A stretch of 64,000 nt of DNA. Source: CAVSUZ01 sp963791885. Lineage in GTDB: Bacteria > Pseudomonadota > Alphaproteobacteria > Acetobacterales > Acetobacteraceae. The position numbers and the translations under genes are program-made. Positions 1 through 9,120 of the stretch are shown piece after piece. Location of the stretch: the NCBI GenBank assembly GCA_963791885.1, contig CAWBUL010000006.1, positions 1,302,001 to 1,366,000 of the forward strand. Reading direction: 5' to 3'. The notes below the pieces were generated by a model. The model saw only the letters and a list, made by a program, of their open reading frames with translations. It was not told where the DNA came from and made no database searches. Each line of letters opens with the position of its first letter. The first letter of the stretch is position 1.

Positions 1-205
1 TTGGCGCGCGGTTGAGGAGAGGCGCCTGCTCTGGCGAGAGTGCTTGATAAAGCGCGGACGCAACGGGCTGAATTTCCTGCAACTCAATTAGCCGCACGAC
101 CTGCATGCAGCCGCCCGCCGCCGAAAAGTCGAGCTTCGCCGAAACATAAGCGCGGACCGAGGCTTCGAAGGTGATTTCATTGATGCGGAAATTGCGCTGG
201 CGCCA
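1..205 (-). pseudogene. Truncated coding fragment running off the left edge
   Basis: A minus-strand frame is open from about 205 to the window edge and reads naturally (for example FRINEITFEASVRAYVSAKL, then MQVVRLIELQEIQPVASALY). It has no start codon; in-frame TGA and TAG lie just upstream near 220-226, so the N-terminus seems to have been cut away at about 205. I do not recognise the family. The C-terminal part lies outside the window. Confidence 0.3.
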
Positions 206-687
206 TATCGGCCGTGGGAGCCATCACTAAACGGGGGGAAGTCGGAATTGACCGATCTGGGAACATTGGCCCAACAAGAGAAACCAGCCGCGTAACCGCA
301 CCCGAGATGCCAAGCAGAAACCCGCCAGCTGAGGCCCGAAGAGTCCTTCGATAGTACGGAAGCAACGCACATCCTCCTGTTTGGGTGCGGTGAGACAAGT
401 AAGTGGTCGACATTTCTCCCTTGTGTCGGCCAACACGGCCTGGGGTAACGCCTTGCTTCGCCGCGGTCGGTGGAAAAGGTTTGATACAAAAAAACTTTCG
501 GGGAACTTGCGTCTGCATGTTAAGCGAATGGTTCTGCCTTAGCAGAGGATGCGGCAGGCGCGTGTAAAGTCAGTCCTCCCGATGCCGGGCTTGCGCAACT
601 TGGCGCTATGACCCACTCGGAGGGGTCGTTGAGCAATCTGTGCCGCCTTGCGGGGCGTCGATGGCGGCCCCACGGACTTAACCTCGA
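206..687. other. Intergenic or decayed stretch, nothing recognised
   Basis: Open frames here are short, overlapping and of odd composition. I see no tRNA, hairpin array or recognisable protein fragment. It separates the left-edge fragment from a decayed two-component operon. Confidence 0.4.
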
Positions 688-1423
688 GTGGATCTCAATC
701 GAATGCAAGCGACACCACACTGCCTCGTTGTGGAGGACGATCGCGAGATCAGCCGCATGCTTTCCCAGTTTCTCGCAGGGCACGGCTTCCGGGTGTCCGT
801 CGCGTCGGACGGGGAAGGCGATGCGGCACGTGTTGAACGAAGGTGCGATCGACGTCATCTTGCTCGACATCATGCTACCTGGCGAAACCGGTCTGGAGCT
901 CTGCCGGCGGCTGCGTGTTGAATTGGATGTTCTGGTGATCATGCTGACAGCGTTGGCCGAGGCAACTGATCGCGTCGTTGGTCTTGAAATGGGCGCTGAT
1001 GATTATCTCGTTAAGCCTTTCAACCAGCGAGAACTGCTTGCCCGGATCAGATCGGTGCTTCGGCGGGCTTCTAGCCTGCCCTATAACGCGCGAACGCCAG
1101 TTCCTGAGCGCATGGAATTCGCTGGCTGGAAACTCGATCCGGCCAAGCGGCAGGTGGAGGCGCCAGATGGTAGCCTAATTGTGCTGACATCCGGTGAATT
1201 CGATCTGCTTCTGGCGCTGTGTCAGCATCCTTAGCACGTGCTCAACCGGGAGCAACTGCTTGACCTTACGGTAGGGCGGGGTGCTGAACCCTTCGATCGC
1301 AGCATCGACATTCGCATCAGCGGGCTGCGCCGAAAAATCGACCAAGACCCGAGAAATCCCACAATTATCAAGACCGTCCGCTCTGGCGGATATATCTTTT
1401 CACCAGAGGTCGCCGGCAGGTGA
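688..1423 (+). pseudogene. OmpR/PhoB-type response regulator, frameshifted and with an internal stop
   Basis: The three pieces together give a normal response regulator of about 240 residues. A receiver domain starts at CLVVEDDREISRML (acidic pocket ED), continues with the phospho-acceptor region VILLDIMLPGETG and the switch lysine in DDYLVKPFNQRELL, and is followed by a winged helix with GGYIFSPEV. The frame changes at the GGGG run 811-814, where one extra G fits. An in-frame TAG at 1232-1234 follows LALCQHP and most simply replaces a glutamine CAG. Its 3' end overlaps the kinase gene by four bases, so the two formed an operon. With two lesions it should not make a full-length protein. Confidence 0.8.
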
Positions 1424-2758
1424 ACTGGCCCTTTTGGCCCAGACGTCTTACCGCACAAATCGCCGCCTGCGTGATCCTCGCGCTGTTCGTATCTCAGCCT
1501 TTCTCAGGCTTGCTACTTCTTGTTCTATTGCCATCCAGCCGCCCACCTCTGCTTGTCGAAGCGGCAGATCGCACCGCCATCGTGGTCGCTATCCTCGACG
1601 CCATGCCGGCAGTGGACCGCGCAGGTACTGCAGCGGCTTTGCAAACACCTCTTGTGCGGATCGCGGTGGATGGTGCGGACGCACCTGCCACGGAAGCCGA
1701 TACGTCTTCAGCTTCGATACTTCGCCGCCTTCTCGAGCAGCGGCTTGGTAGCCGCTTCACTCTAAAGCTGGCGCGTTCCGACCCTTCCGAGAAGCCGAGG
1801 AGCACGATTGTTCATGTACGCCTCGGTGATGGAGAGGTGGCACGGATCGAGCTGGTGTTGCCCGAGTCTACTGTCATTTCGCTGTATGGCATAGGAGCCT
1901 TCTTCTTCTATCTTCCTTTTCTCACCCTTGCGCTTGCGTTTTTGTCGTTATGGGCTGCCCGCCGCGTCACCGCTCCGCTGCGAGCGTTCTCCGATGCCGC
2001 CGAAAGACTCGGGAATGAGCGCTCGGCCTCTCCGCTTCCGGAGTACGGCCCGCTCGAATTGCGGCGCGCGGCCACCAGCTTCAACAAGATGCAAGAACAG
2101 GTAAAGCGGTTCATCGAGGACAGGACCCCGGCTCTTGTCGCAATCAGTCACGATCTGCGGACGCCGATCACGCGCCTGCATCTCCGGGTCGAGACTGCAG
2201 TCGAGAACGTTCAAGATCGGCAGAAGATGCTGCAGGACCTGAACCAGATGGATTCTATGGTAAGTTCGGCGCTGACATTCCTGCGGGAAAACGTCCAGGA
2301 CGAGTTTGTGATGAAGGTTGATCTGGCATCACTTCTGCAATCGACCTGCGACGAATTCAGCGATATGGGGTACGAGGTCAGGTATCGTGGAGTGCCACAT
2401 CTGTCAGTGCGCTGCCGCCCATCCCTTGTTAGCAGGGCCCGCCGTGAACGTGATCGGGAATGCAACGAAATATGCAGGTTCGTGCTCAGTCGATCTGGTG
2501 GACGACGACTGCGGCAGGGCGGTCATTCACGTGGAAGACGATGGTCCCGGGATTGCGGATGCCGAGAAGGAGAAAGTCTTTCATCCGTTCTACCGTACCG
2601 ATGGAGCGCGCGGCCAGGATTCCGGGAGTTTTGGTCTTGGTCTTACGATAGCCAAATCAATCGTTGAACTGCATGGCGGGGAGATCGAACTACGGAATCT
2701 GAGGCCGACGGGAACGCAAGTAGTGATCACCTTTCCGATCCTCGCCGAGGGTTGCTGA
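1420..2758 (+). pseudogene. EnvZ-like sensor histidine kinase, frameshifted
   Basis: The frame from 1420 gives a membrane segment, a periplasmic sensor region, a second membrane segment (residues about 155-180), a HAMP region, and the H-box SHDLRTPITRL containing the phospho-accepting histidine. The frame is lost between about 2427 and 2445. The ATP-binding part continues in another frame with the N-box NVIGNATKYAG, the G1 box EDDGPGIAD and the G2 box GSFGLGLTIAKSIV, ending at 2758. Repairing one base gives about 445 residues, normal for the family. The partner regulator upstream is also broken, so the whole signalling pair is lost. Confidence 0.8.
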
Positions 2759-2971
2759 GATGCCATGTGCGAATCCGATCGACCGGCTAAGCGGGACAAG
2801 CGGCCTCGACGACATTCGGCGGCGTCGGGGCCTGAGGAAAACACGCTGCATATTGCGGCTCGGCCGAAGTTCGCTTTTGATGCCGGGATTAGATGCCGTA
2901 ATGGGCCGGCTGCCTGGTGATAGGCGGGGAGGTGGCTGTCCCCAGAGTGATGGTGTGTCGAGCGGGTCCGA

Positions 2972-4036
2972 ATGGTCGGCCCCAACATCATCGAGGGACA
3001 GCTATTGGAGTATTATGTTGGAATTGATGTGTCGCTGAAAGAAAGCAGCCTTTGCGTGGTGGACGCCAAGGGGAAGATCGTCCGTGAGGCGAAGGTGGCG
3101 AGCGACCCTGACGCGTTGTGTCACTTTATCACCGGGATCGGCTTTCCAGTAACCCGCGTTGGCCTTGAGGCGGGCCCGCTATCGCAATGGCTGCGGGAGG
3201 GGCTGACCGGTGCCGGTATCGAGGTGGTGCTGCTCGAGACGCGGCATGTGAAGGCTGCGCTGTCGGCAATGACGGTGAAGACCGATCGGAAAGACGCGCG
3301 TGGCATCGCACAGCTGCTGCGCATGGGATGGTATCGGCCGGTACACGCCAAATCGGTCGGCTCTCAGGAGGTGCGCGCCCTACTTGTCGGACGCAAGCTA
3401 CTGCAGGCCAAGCTGCTCGATGTCGAGCTCAGTATTCGGGGCATCCTGCGCGGCTTTGGCCTCAAGGTTGGCGAGGTAAGCCGCGGGCGCTTTGAAGCGC
3501 GTGTCCGCGAACTTGCTGATGGACATGCCATGCTCGAGACGGTGATCGGCGCCATGCTGCAGGCAAGAGGCGCGCTGTGGAACGAGCTCACCCGCTTGCA
3601 TCGCGAGATGCTGAAAATCGCGCGTGGAGATCATGTCTGCCGGCGGTTGATGAGCGTGCCAGGGATCGGCGCCCTTGTCGCGATCACCTACCGCTCGGCC
3701 GTCGACGATCCCGGTTGGTTCGGCAAATCGCGGACCGTCGGCGCATATTTTGGGCTGACGCCGAAGAAGTATCAATCTGGCGAGACCGACATCGATGGTG
3801 GCGTCAGCCGGGTTGGCGACACCATGGTGCGAAAAGCGCTTTTCGAGGCAGCGCAGATCATGTTGACACGGGCGACGCGGTTCTCCGCCCTAAAGCGCTG
3901 GGCGATCGGGGTAGCAAAGCGACGCGGCATGAAGCGGGCGAAAGTCGCACTTGCCCGCAAGCTTGCGGTGGTGCTGCATCGGATGTGGGTTGATGCAACC
4001 GAATTCTGTTGGGGCAAAGACGCCGCTGCGGCCTAA
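2972..4036 (+). CDS. IS110-family transposase (DEDD recombinase)
   Basis: An intact 354-residue protein. The N-terminal RuvC-like DEDD domain begins YYVGIDVSLKES, with the second acidic residue in VGLEAGPLSQWL and the conserved KTDRKDARGIAQLL. The C-terminal transposase_20 domain carries LMSVPGIGALVAITY and FGLTPKKYQSGE. The length is typical. IS110 elements move through a circular intermediate and, as shown for IS621, use a bridge RNA encoded in a non-coding end. Flanking non-coding stretches of about 210 bp (left) and up to 290 bp (right) leave room for one. The insertion lies just after the decayed histidine kinase. Confidence 0.92.
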   Translation: MVGPNIIEGQLLEYYVGIDVSLKESSLCVVDAKGKIVREAKVASDPDALCHFITGIGFPVTRVGLEAGPLSQWLREGLTGAGIEVVLLETRHVKAALSAMTVKTDRKDARGIAQLLRMGWYRPVHAKSVGSQEVRALLVGRKLLQAKLLDVELSIRGILRGFGLKVGEVSRGRFEARVRELADGHAMLETVIGAMLQARGALWNELTRLHREMLKIARGDHVCRRLMSVPGIGALVAITYRSAVDDPGWFGKSRTVGAYFGLTPKKYQSGETDIDGGVSRVGDTMVRKALFEAAQIMLTRATRFSALKRWAIGVAKRRGMKRAKVALARKLAVVLHRMWVDATEFCWGKDAAAA

Positions 4037-4662
4037 AAGAGAAGCAAGTTTACGGGGAGCGGACCACCTCCGGCACCGCTTCTTGCGAGGTCCCGTCGCA
4101 GGGACGAGGGTCAGGCAAGGTCGCATGTAGTGCTGTGGAAGCCTCGGTAAACCACGCCGCTTAGATTGACCTGCCGGCTCTGGATCTGATGGCATGATGT
4201 GGCGGTCTTTCGTGCTGACCACGGACAGAAGCATGATCCCGGCGACGAGATGGTCACTCGGAGGACTTGACACCGAAAGGCCCATTACAGAGGCACTACT
4301 TTGGCAGATTATAGGGTGGGAGATTTAGCGACGTGAAGCAGTGCGGACGTCGCGTCGTTGGTGGTGTGATGAGTACGCGCACTCTCGCCGAGCGCGGCGG
4401 CCGCCGGCCGGACCGCCCGGCACATGGTCTTGCCGTAAGCGGTCCCGAGATCTTCGTCCAGGCCTCGATTTCAGAAACCTCCGATTCGGGGCTGTCCCTG
4501 GCCGAGAGCCGACCGTCCGCCTCACGAGTCGGAAAAGCGCGACCACGACTCGAAACGGTACGGCCGCTGCGCGGAATTTTTTGCGCCTCGAATCGTCTTC
4601 CCCTGAGTGAGGACATCGGCGCCGGGCAATCGGCGGCCCTCCGAGATCGAGAGGTTCTCGCG
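4037..4662. other. Non-coding stretch after the IS110 transposase; possible bridge-RNA end
   Basis: No convincing protein frame. The proximal part (to about 4290) is probably the non-coding end of the IS110 element. It holds a simple hairpin with arms GTCCC and GGGAC around a six-base loop near 4091-4106. I could not fix the element end because IS110 termini lack clear inverted repeats. Nothing is recognised from about 4300 to 4662. Confidence 0.35.
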
Positions 4663-4770
4663 ATGGACAGATTGTGCGCTGTCGCGGTTGCTTTGGCGAC
4701 ACTGGTGGCTGGCTATGCAGAAGCACGCGGCCTCGGTGGAGGCTCAAGGGAGCCGGGGATGAGTAGTTAG
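4663..4770 (+). CDS. Small exported peptide, possibly truncated
   Basis: A 35-residue frame starts MDRLCAVAVALATLVAGYAEA, which looks like a Sec signal peptide with an alanine-rich cleavage site, and ends in a glycine-rich ARGLGGGSREPG tail. A GAGAGG stretch seven bases upstream could serve as ribosome site. The mature part is only about 15 residues, so it may be the beginning of a decayed secreted protein. No family is recognised. Confidence 0.3.
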   Translation: MDRLCAVAVALATLVAGYAEARGLGGGSREPGMSS

Positions 4771-4901
4771 ACGTGATCCACGCGAAAGTCGGGGCACTAA
4801 GTGATCCATTGCCCTCACGGGCCCGATCTGTGCATGAGTGCGTTAAACGCTGCCGGAAGCATCAGAGTGCAGAGTGGCCGGAAATCGACAGGGGGCTACC
4901 C

Positions 4902-5392
4902 ATGCTGACGATACGTTCCCACCTTGCCCTAGGGGGCTCCTTTGGTCCATTGTGCCGGATGCGAAGGCGCAACTCGTTACGCACAAGGACCTGACATATT
5001 CGATTGCCAAATCAATCGCCGAGGCGACGCTCGATAGTTGCGAGGCAAAAGGCTACGGTGAGTCGGTTGTGGTGGTTGATCGTGACGGGGAGGTCATCGT
5101 TGCCTTGCGTGGTGACAATGCCGCTCCTCACACCATGGAGAATGCACGACGCAAGGCCTACACGGCGCTGAGTTTTCGCACATCGACGACCGAGTATGCT
5201 AAGCGCTATGCGAGTGACAATGCCGTGGTTCGCCAGCAAGTCGCCCTTCCGAGCGTCATCGCGATACCTGGTGGTTTACCGATCAAGGTCGGCGACGATG
5301 TTATCGGTGGCGTCGGGGCCTCCGGATCCCCCGGTGTCGACGAGCCTCGCGTTCAGGCCGGGCTCGACAAAGTGGCAGATATGCTGAAGTGA
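4902..5392 (+). pseudogene. GlcG/HbpS-type heme-binding protein with a frameshift in the signal peptide
   Basis: The mature part (from about 4965) is a full GlcG/HbpS (DUF336) domain: KDLTYSIAKSIAEATLD, a central VVVVDRDGEVIVALRGDNA strand region, ARRKAYTALSF, and the C-terminal GGLPIKVGDDVIGGVGASG motif. Family members bind heme or small ligands and are often periplasmic. The start MLTIRSHLALG at 4902 is in a different frame from LLWSIVPDAKAQLV, the rest of a plausible signal peptide. The shift falls in the GGGGG run near 4931-4935. Reading from an upstream start gives an unlikely leader, so export is probably lost although the domain is intact. Confidence 0.65.
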
Positions 5393-5438
5393 GTTTGGCT
5401 GTCTGAAGCAAGTTCAGCATTCGGCTCGGAAACGCGGG

Positions 5439-5859
5439 TCAATAATGCCCGTGATGAAAATGGGAACGGTGGAATACAAAGACATTGGCCGAGAGAAATC
5501 CAGGTCCACCCCAGTCGAACCAGGGATAACCGTATAAACCGGGGTATAGCCAGGCATAGTTCGCGTATTCGGGCGGCAGACTTTGCACCGAGTTACCCTT
5601 TGAGTAACTACACTGGGTGTACCCCGATATCGTATCTTTGTTGCAGCGTATACCCACTTGACAATGTGCCGATTGCGACACTCCCCGCCACTGCTTGTCC
5701 GGGTTGTGCATGGCCGATAGAGGTGCTGGCATAATAACGACATTGAGCATCATCTTGCTCGAAGACAGCCAGGTTCTTCCCCGCTGGGGGCAGCGCCATA
5801 ACTGATGGACCTGTGGGTGGGGAGACAGCACAAGCGCACAGGACACCGCCGCAGACCAT
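5439..5859 (-). pseudogene. Glycine-zipper-type lipoprotein, frameshifted, zipper mostly missing
   Basis: The start MVCGGVLCACAVSPPTGPS resembles a lipoprotein leader with cysteine near residue 9. It continues with VMALPPAGKNLAVFEQDDA, then LQQRYDIG where the frame is lost, and resumes as YTQCSYSKGNSVQSLPPEY with an aromatic tail rich in Tyr, Trp and Gly. Related proteins in alpha- and betaproteobacteria carry a glycine-zipper segment of about 40 residues before LQQRYDIAYTQC. Here only AVAGSVAIG remains, suggesting an internal deletion plus a one-base insertion in the G run near 5623-5626. Family assignment is from memory of the conserved flanks. Confidence 0.5.
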
Positions 5860-6065
5860 GGTGACAAGAATTGCATACCGTTAGGCCCTCGGCGCATGGC
5901 GTGACCACCTGTCAGCTGGCACAAACCCGGCTCAGCACGCCGCTGATGGTCGAGGCTCTCGGGAACTGCCGCTGTGTAGACGTCCCGTTGCATCACACCA
6001 CGCGTCCCCGGGCGAGCTTGCACCCGTCAATAACCCACCCCGCCTTCGGAGCCCCCGTTTACAGA

Positions 6066-6200
6066 CGCGCATGTTGACGGTACGCTTGCCACCGCCACGC
6101 TTGGCGGGTGGTATAAGCGGCCTGATCAGCCGCCATTCCGCATCGGTGAGATCGCTCGGATAACGCAGCTTGTCGCGTCATAGCGATGGCGGTTTTCCAT
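6066..6200 (-). mobile_element. Fragment of an IS5-family transposase N-terminus
   Basis: On the minus strand MENRHRYD is followed, after a one-base shift, by RDKLRYPSDLTDAEWRLIRP and LIPPAKRGGGKRTVNMR. This is the typical start of IS5-group transposases (DUF4096 region). The rest of the gene is absent; the neighbouring sequence is unrelated, so only about 135 bp of the element survives. Confidence 0.7.
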
Positions 6201-6599
6201 CGTCCACATCAGGCACCTCGTGGCTTGGTGCCAGGCAAAGAATCACACCCGATCGAGCCGCTTCAAGCACTCAGTCCATCCGGACCGGCAACCGATTCAA
6301 ATGACTCACAAAGTCGCCGGACGGACACTTAGGGAGCTCCTCCAGGCTGGCAGGAAATGACGCTCATCTGTCCTTTATGCCACCGCGATCATGGATAATT
6401 TCGCGATGGGGCGGGTGCCGCTTCTCAAGGCACGCTCGTCAACGACGCTCTACCGATAGATAGGGATTGGCAGTTGGGTGGTTGAGAGTTTATCTCCCGC
6501 GCATAAACCTATCGATAGATAGATGCCTCGATTGACCCCTGACCGACGACCTAGCCGCGACGGCAGCGTACCTCCGCAGACGCCGACGCATCTGCGCTT
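6201..6599. other. Non-coding stretch with short ATCGATAGATAG repeats
   Basis: No protein signal. Two copies of a CGATAGATAG motif occur near 6455-6464 and 6512-6521, the second within the near-palindrome CTATCGATAGATAG. Their role is unknown. Confidence 0.35.
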
Positions 6600-6829
6600 C
6601 GAGTGGGCGTCTAAGTCTAGCCGAGTCGGTGGTGGCTCGGCCTCGGATATTCTGAAGGCCGCTTGTAGCGCTTCCCTTTGCTGCGAGTGACGCGCAACCC
6701 GCGCCACCTCAAGGGATACGTATCGAGATAGCGCGTCACGGTGGCACGCCGGACGCTCGGTAGCTGGCCGTCAACGTAAGGCAGCAGTTCCTCTTCCAGC
6801 ACAGTCGGTTCCGGCGTGCTCACTTTACT
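6600..6829 (-). pseudogene. Anti-sigma factor N-terminal region, frameshifted fragment
   Basis: The minus strand reads LEEELLPYVDGQLPSVRRAT and VTRYLDTYP, the start of a membrane-type anti-sigma factor (zinc-less DELxAYVDGxL type). After a one-base loss it continues in the next frame as VARVARHSQQREALQAAF and EAEPPPTRLDLD, exactly the following segment in this family. The membrane and periplasmic parts are absent and no ECF sigma gene is recognised beside it. Confidence 0.6.
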
Positions 6830-6929
6830 CTGCCGTCGGCATTGTGATCGGTGCGGCATTCACCGGCGTGGCTAACAGCTTGGTGAGGGATGTCATCCAG
6901 CCGATCATCGGCCATCGCGATCACGTCTA
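6827..6929 (+). pseudogene. mscL N-terminal fragment
   Basis: The plus strand reads SAVGIVIGAAFTGVANSLVR then DVIQPIIG, the first transmembrane segment and conserved pore-lining helix of the large-conductance mechanosensitive channel MscL. A TAA stop follows eight codons later. The amphipathic N-terminus and all sequence after the first loop are missing. It overlaps the end of the anti-sigma remnant on the opposite strand. Confidence 0.6.
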
Positions 6930-7221
6930 AAGTGACGGCAAAACCGTGTTCGTTATTCCTGAAAGATCTCTGACAAAATCTCTTGAACCGGCGGGAATCG
7001 CAACTACCCCGTTTTTCTGCCTCCGTCTGTATGGGGCGTGGCACTCCTTGGCGCGTCACACGGCAACGGCAACGGGAAGCAGTCGTCAGGCACTGTCATC
7101 AAGAACCCGCGGCGCATGGGAATAAGGTCATCGGTACAGCGTCTATTCGCCAGGCGCTTCTGCTCCAGGGTAAGCGGTGGCACGGGGCACGCCTTTTCTC
7201 TACACCCCAAGGAGACGAACA
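6930..7221. other. Non-coding stretch, nothing recognised
   Basis: Frames are short and unconvincing on both strands. The segment lies between the mscL fragment and a short open frame next to the IS66 element. Confidence 0.35.
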
Positions 7222-7311
7222 ATGCCCAAATCACAACGCGTGCTCTACGAACGCTTTCCGGACCTCCATAAGCGTAAGCGGAGCTCCGCGGCCCTGAGGC
7301 TTCTGTCTTGA
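7222..7311 (+). pseudogene. Gene start probably cut by IS66 insertion
   Basis: A short frame of 29 codons opens with ATG preceded by a strong AAGGAGA ribosome site seven bases away, reading MPKSQRVLYERFPDLHK. The likely IS66 end (GTAAGCGG from 7274) falls inside it, so only about 17 codons are native and the rest is element sequence. The original product is unknown. Confidence 0.35.
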
Positions 7312-7314
7312 CGA

Positions 7315-9018
7315 TCAGGTGGCTTTGGAGGTGGCCCAGCACCGGGGCATGAGTTGGTCGATGCGAGCTTGGGGCCAGCCGTTGACGAGCCGGGTCAGCA
7401 GATCGGTAAAATAGGACTGCGGATTGACGGCATTCAGCTTGCAGGTCTCGATCAGCGACGCCACCGTGGCCCAGTTCTCGGCGCCCTCGTGACTGCCGGC
7501 AAAGAGTGAGTTCTTTCTGCTCAGCGCCACCGGACGCATGCTGCGTTCCACGCAATTCGAGTCGATCTCGATGCGGCCGTCATCGAGGAACTGCACGAGG
7601 CCATCCCAGTGGTTCAGCGCGTAGCCGATCGCTTCGGCGGTTGGCGCGCTGCCGGGCAGCTTCGCCCTCTGCGTTACGAACCAGTGCGGGAGCTCCTCAA
7701 GCAGTGGATGGCTGCGGGCCTGACGCGCAGCACGTCGTTCGGGCGCACTGAGGCCGCGGATGTCGGCCTCGATCTGATATAGCCTTGCGATCTGCTGCAA
7801 TGCCTCGGTGGCGATCGGCGCCGCACCGTCCTTCGCGAGGTCATAGAAGTTGCGGCGGGCGTGACTCCAGCAGAACGCCAGTTTACTTGGGCCCCGTCTT
7901 CCCGCGGGGTCGATCAGGCTCTGATAGGCGGCATATCCATCGCATTGCAGGATGCCGCGGTAGTCGCCGAGCAGCGCGCGTGCATGTTGATGCTGGCGTC
8001 CGGGCGCATAAGTGTAGACCACCGCCGGCGGATCGAGGCCGCCCCAGCCTCGGTCATCCCGCGCGATCGTCCAGAAATACCCCCGCTTGGTGCGGCCGCG
8101 GCCTGGGTCGAGCACTGGCACTACGGTTTCATCGGCAAACAATCGCCCCGAGCCGAGCACGATCTCCTTCAGGCGCCGCGCCACCGGAGCAATCTCAGCG
8201 GCGGCATAGCCGACCCAGAACGCAAGGGTGGATCGATCGATTTCCACTCCCTGCCGGGCCATCATCTGTGCCTGGCGATACAGCGGCTGATGGTCGGCAA
8301 AGCGGCTGACCACCACGTTCGCCACTGTCGCCTTGGTGGGAATGCCACCTTCGATCAGTCGCGGCGGCGCCGGCTGCTGCACCACAAGGCCCGCGCAACT
8401 GCGGCAGGCAAATTTGGGTCGGCGCGTGACCAGCACGCGGTATTGCGCCGGGATTACGTCGAGCCGCTCGGAGTGGTCCTCGCCGATCTGCACCATCTCT
8501 GTCTTGCAGCAGGGACACGTCGTATCCAAAGGCGCCAGCACCGTCTCGATGCGTGGCAGGTGGGCAGGCAGTGCCCCACGGCTGGCACGCCGTTTCTTAG
8601 CCCGTTCGCGCCGCAGCCCAGGATCGTCCTGCTCGGCTTCGGCTTGGATTTGGGCGACCGCTGTCTCGAGATCCTCCAGACCCAGCGCCAGCTGCTCGGC
8701 CGGCAGCCGCTCCGACTTCCGTCCGAACTGCATCCGGCGCAGCTTCAGCAGCAGAGCGCGCAGCCGCTCATTGCGCACCGCCAGCGCGTCGCGCTCAGCA
8801 ACCGCCGTATCGCGCTCCGCCGCCGCGGCATCGCACGCGGCAATGGCAGCATCGCGTTCCGAAACGATTGCCAGAACCAAGGCCCGCAATGCCTCGGGGT
8901 CGGCAGGCAGCTCATCGGTTGTATTAGAAACGACACGCGGCACGCCGGCGATTCTATGCCGCCGCGCTCGGCGTGGGAATCCGTTTCGTTGCCGGCACAC
9001 GCGTCCAATCGAGGCCAT
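7315..9018 (-). CDS. tnpC: IS66-family transposase TnpC
   Basis: A complete IS66 transposase. An N-terminal coiled coil (ERDAAIAACDAAAAERDTAV) is followed by LRRMQFGRKSERL, a zinc-finger segment CPCCKTEM and FACRSC, then the DDE core with FADETVVPVLDPG, LQCDGYAAYQSL and IEIDSNCVERSMRPVAL. The C-terminal segment NAVNPQSYFTDLLTRL is also typical. Translation more likely starts at the GTG near 8945, overlapping the end of tnpB, because the upstream residues are not family-like. The gene looks functional although its element is truncated. Confidence 0.9.
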   Translation of the reverse strand: MASIGRVCRQRNGFPRRARRHRIAGVPRVVSNTTDELPADPEALRALVLAIVSERDAAIAACDAAAAERDTAVAERDALAVRNERLRALLLKLRRMQFGRKSERLPAEQLALGLEDLETAVAQIQAEAEQDDPGLRRERAKKRRASRGALPAHLPRIETVLAPLDTTCPCCKTEMVQIGEDHSERLDVIPAQYRVLVTRRPKFACRSCAGLVVQQPAPPRLIEGGIPTKATVANVVVSRFADHQPLYRQAQMMARQGVEIDRSTLAFWVGYAAAEIAPVARRLKEIVLGSGRLFADETVVPVLDPGRGRTKRGYFWTIARDDRGWGGLDPPAVVYTYAPGRQHQHARALLGDYRGILQCDGYAAYQSLIDPAGRRGPSKLAFCWSHARRNFYDLAKDGAAPIATEALQQIARLYQIEADIRGLSAPERRAARQARSHPLLEELPHWFVTQRAKLPGSAPTAEAIGYALNHWDGLVQFLDDGRIEIDSNCVERSMRPVALSRKNSLFAGSHEGAENWATVASLIETCKLNAVNPQSYFTDLLTRLVNGWPQARIDQLMPRCWATSKAT

Positions 9019-9118
9019 CGAATAGTGCTGCGAACTCCAGCGCCGACAGCCTCATGACCCCATCAACCACCGGCGGCCAGCAACATCCCACCGAGTGGCG
9101 GTCCAGAATTCGGGCAGG
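8954..9118 (-). pseudogene. tnpB: IS66 accessory gene tnpB, C-terminal fragment
   Basis: The frame ends PPVVDGVMRLSALEFAALF then DGLDWTRVPATKR and PTPSAAA, the usual C-terminus of IS66 TnpB. The first two thirds are missing. It overlaps the start of tnpC, as normal in IS66 operons. Confidence 0.75.
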
Positions 9119-9120
9119 CG

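Larger units (their letters stand above)
7274..9118 (-). mobile_element. IS66-family element, truncated at its 5' side
   Basis: The element keeps its transposase gene (tnpC) and the last part of tnpB. The left end begins GTAAGCGG, which fits IS66-type termini. On the right it stops in tnpB near 9118, directly against the 3' end of the next gene; tnpA, most of tnpB and the second terminal repeat are missing. It should not transpose by itself. Confidence 0.7.

Noticed and set aside
7861..9057. Long plus-strand open frames opposite the IS66 transposase
   Set aside because: They mirror the codon pattern of the transposase gene and have no family-like motifs.
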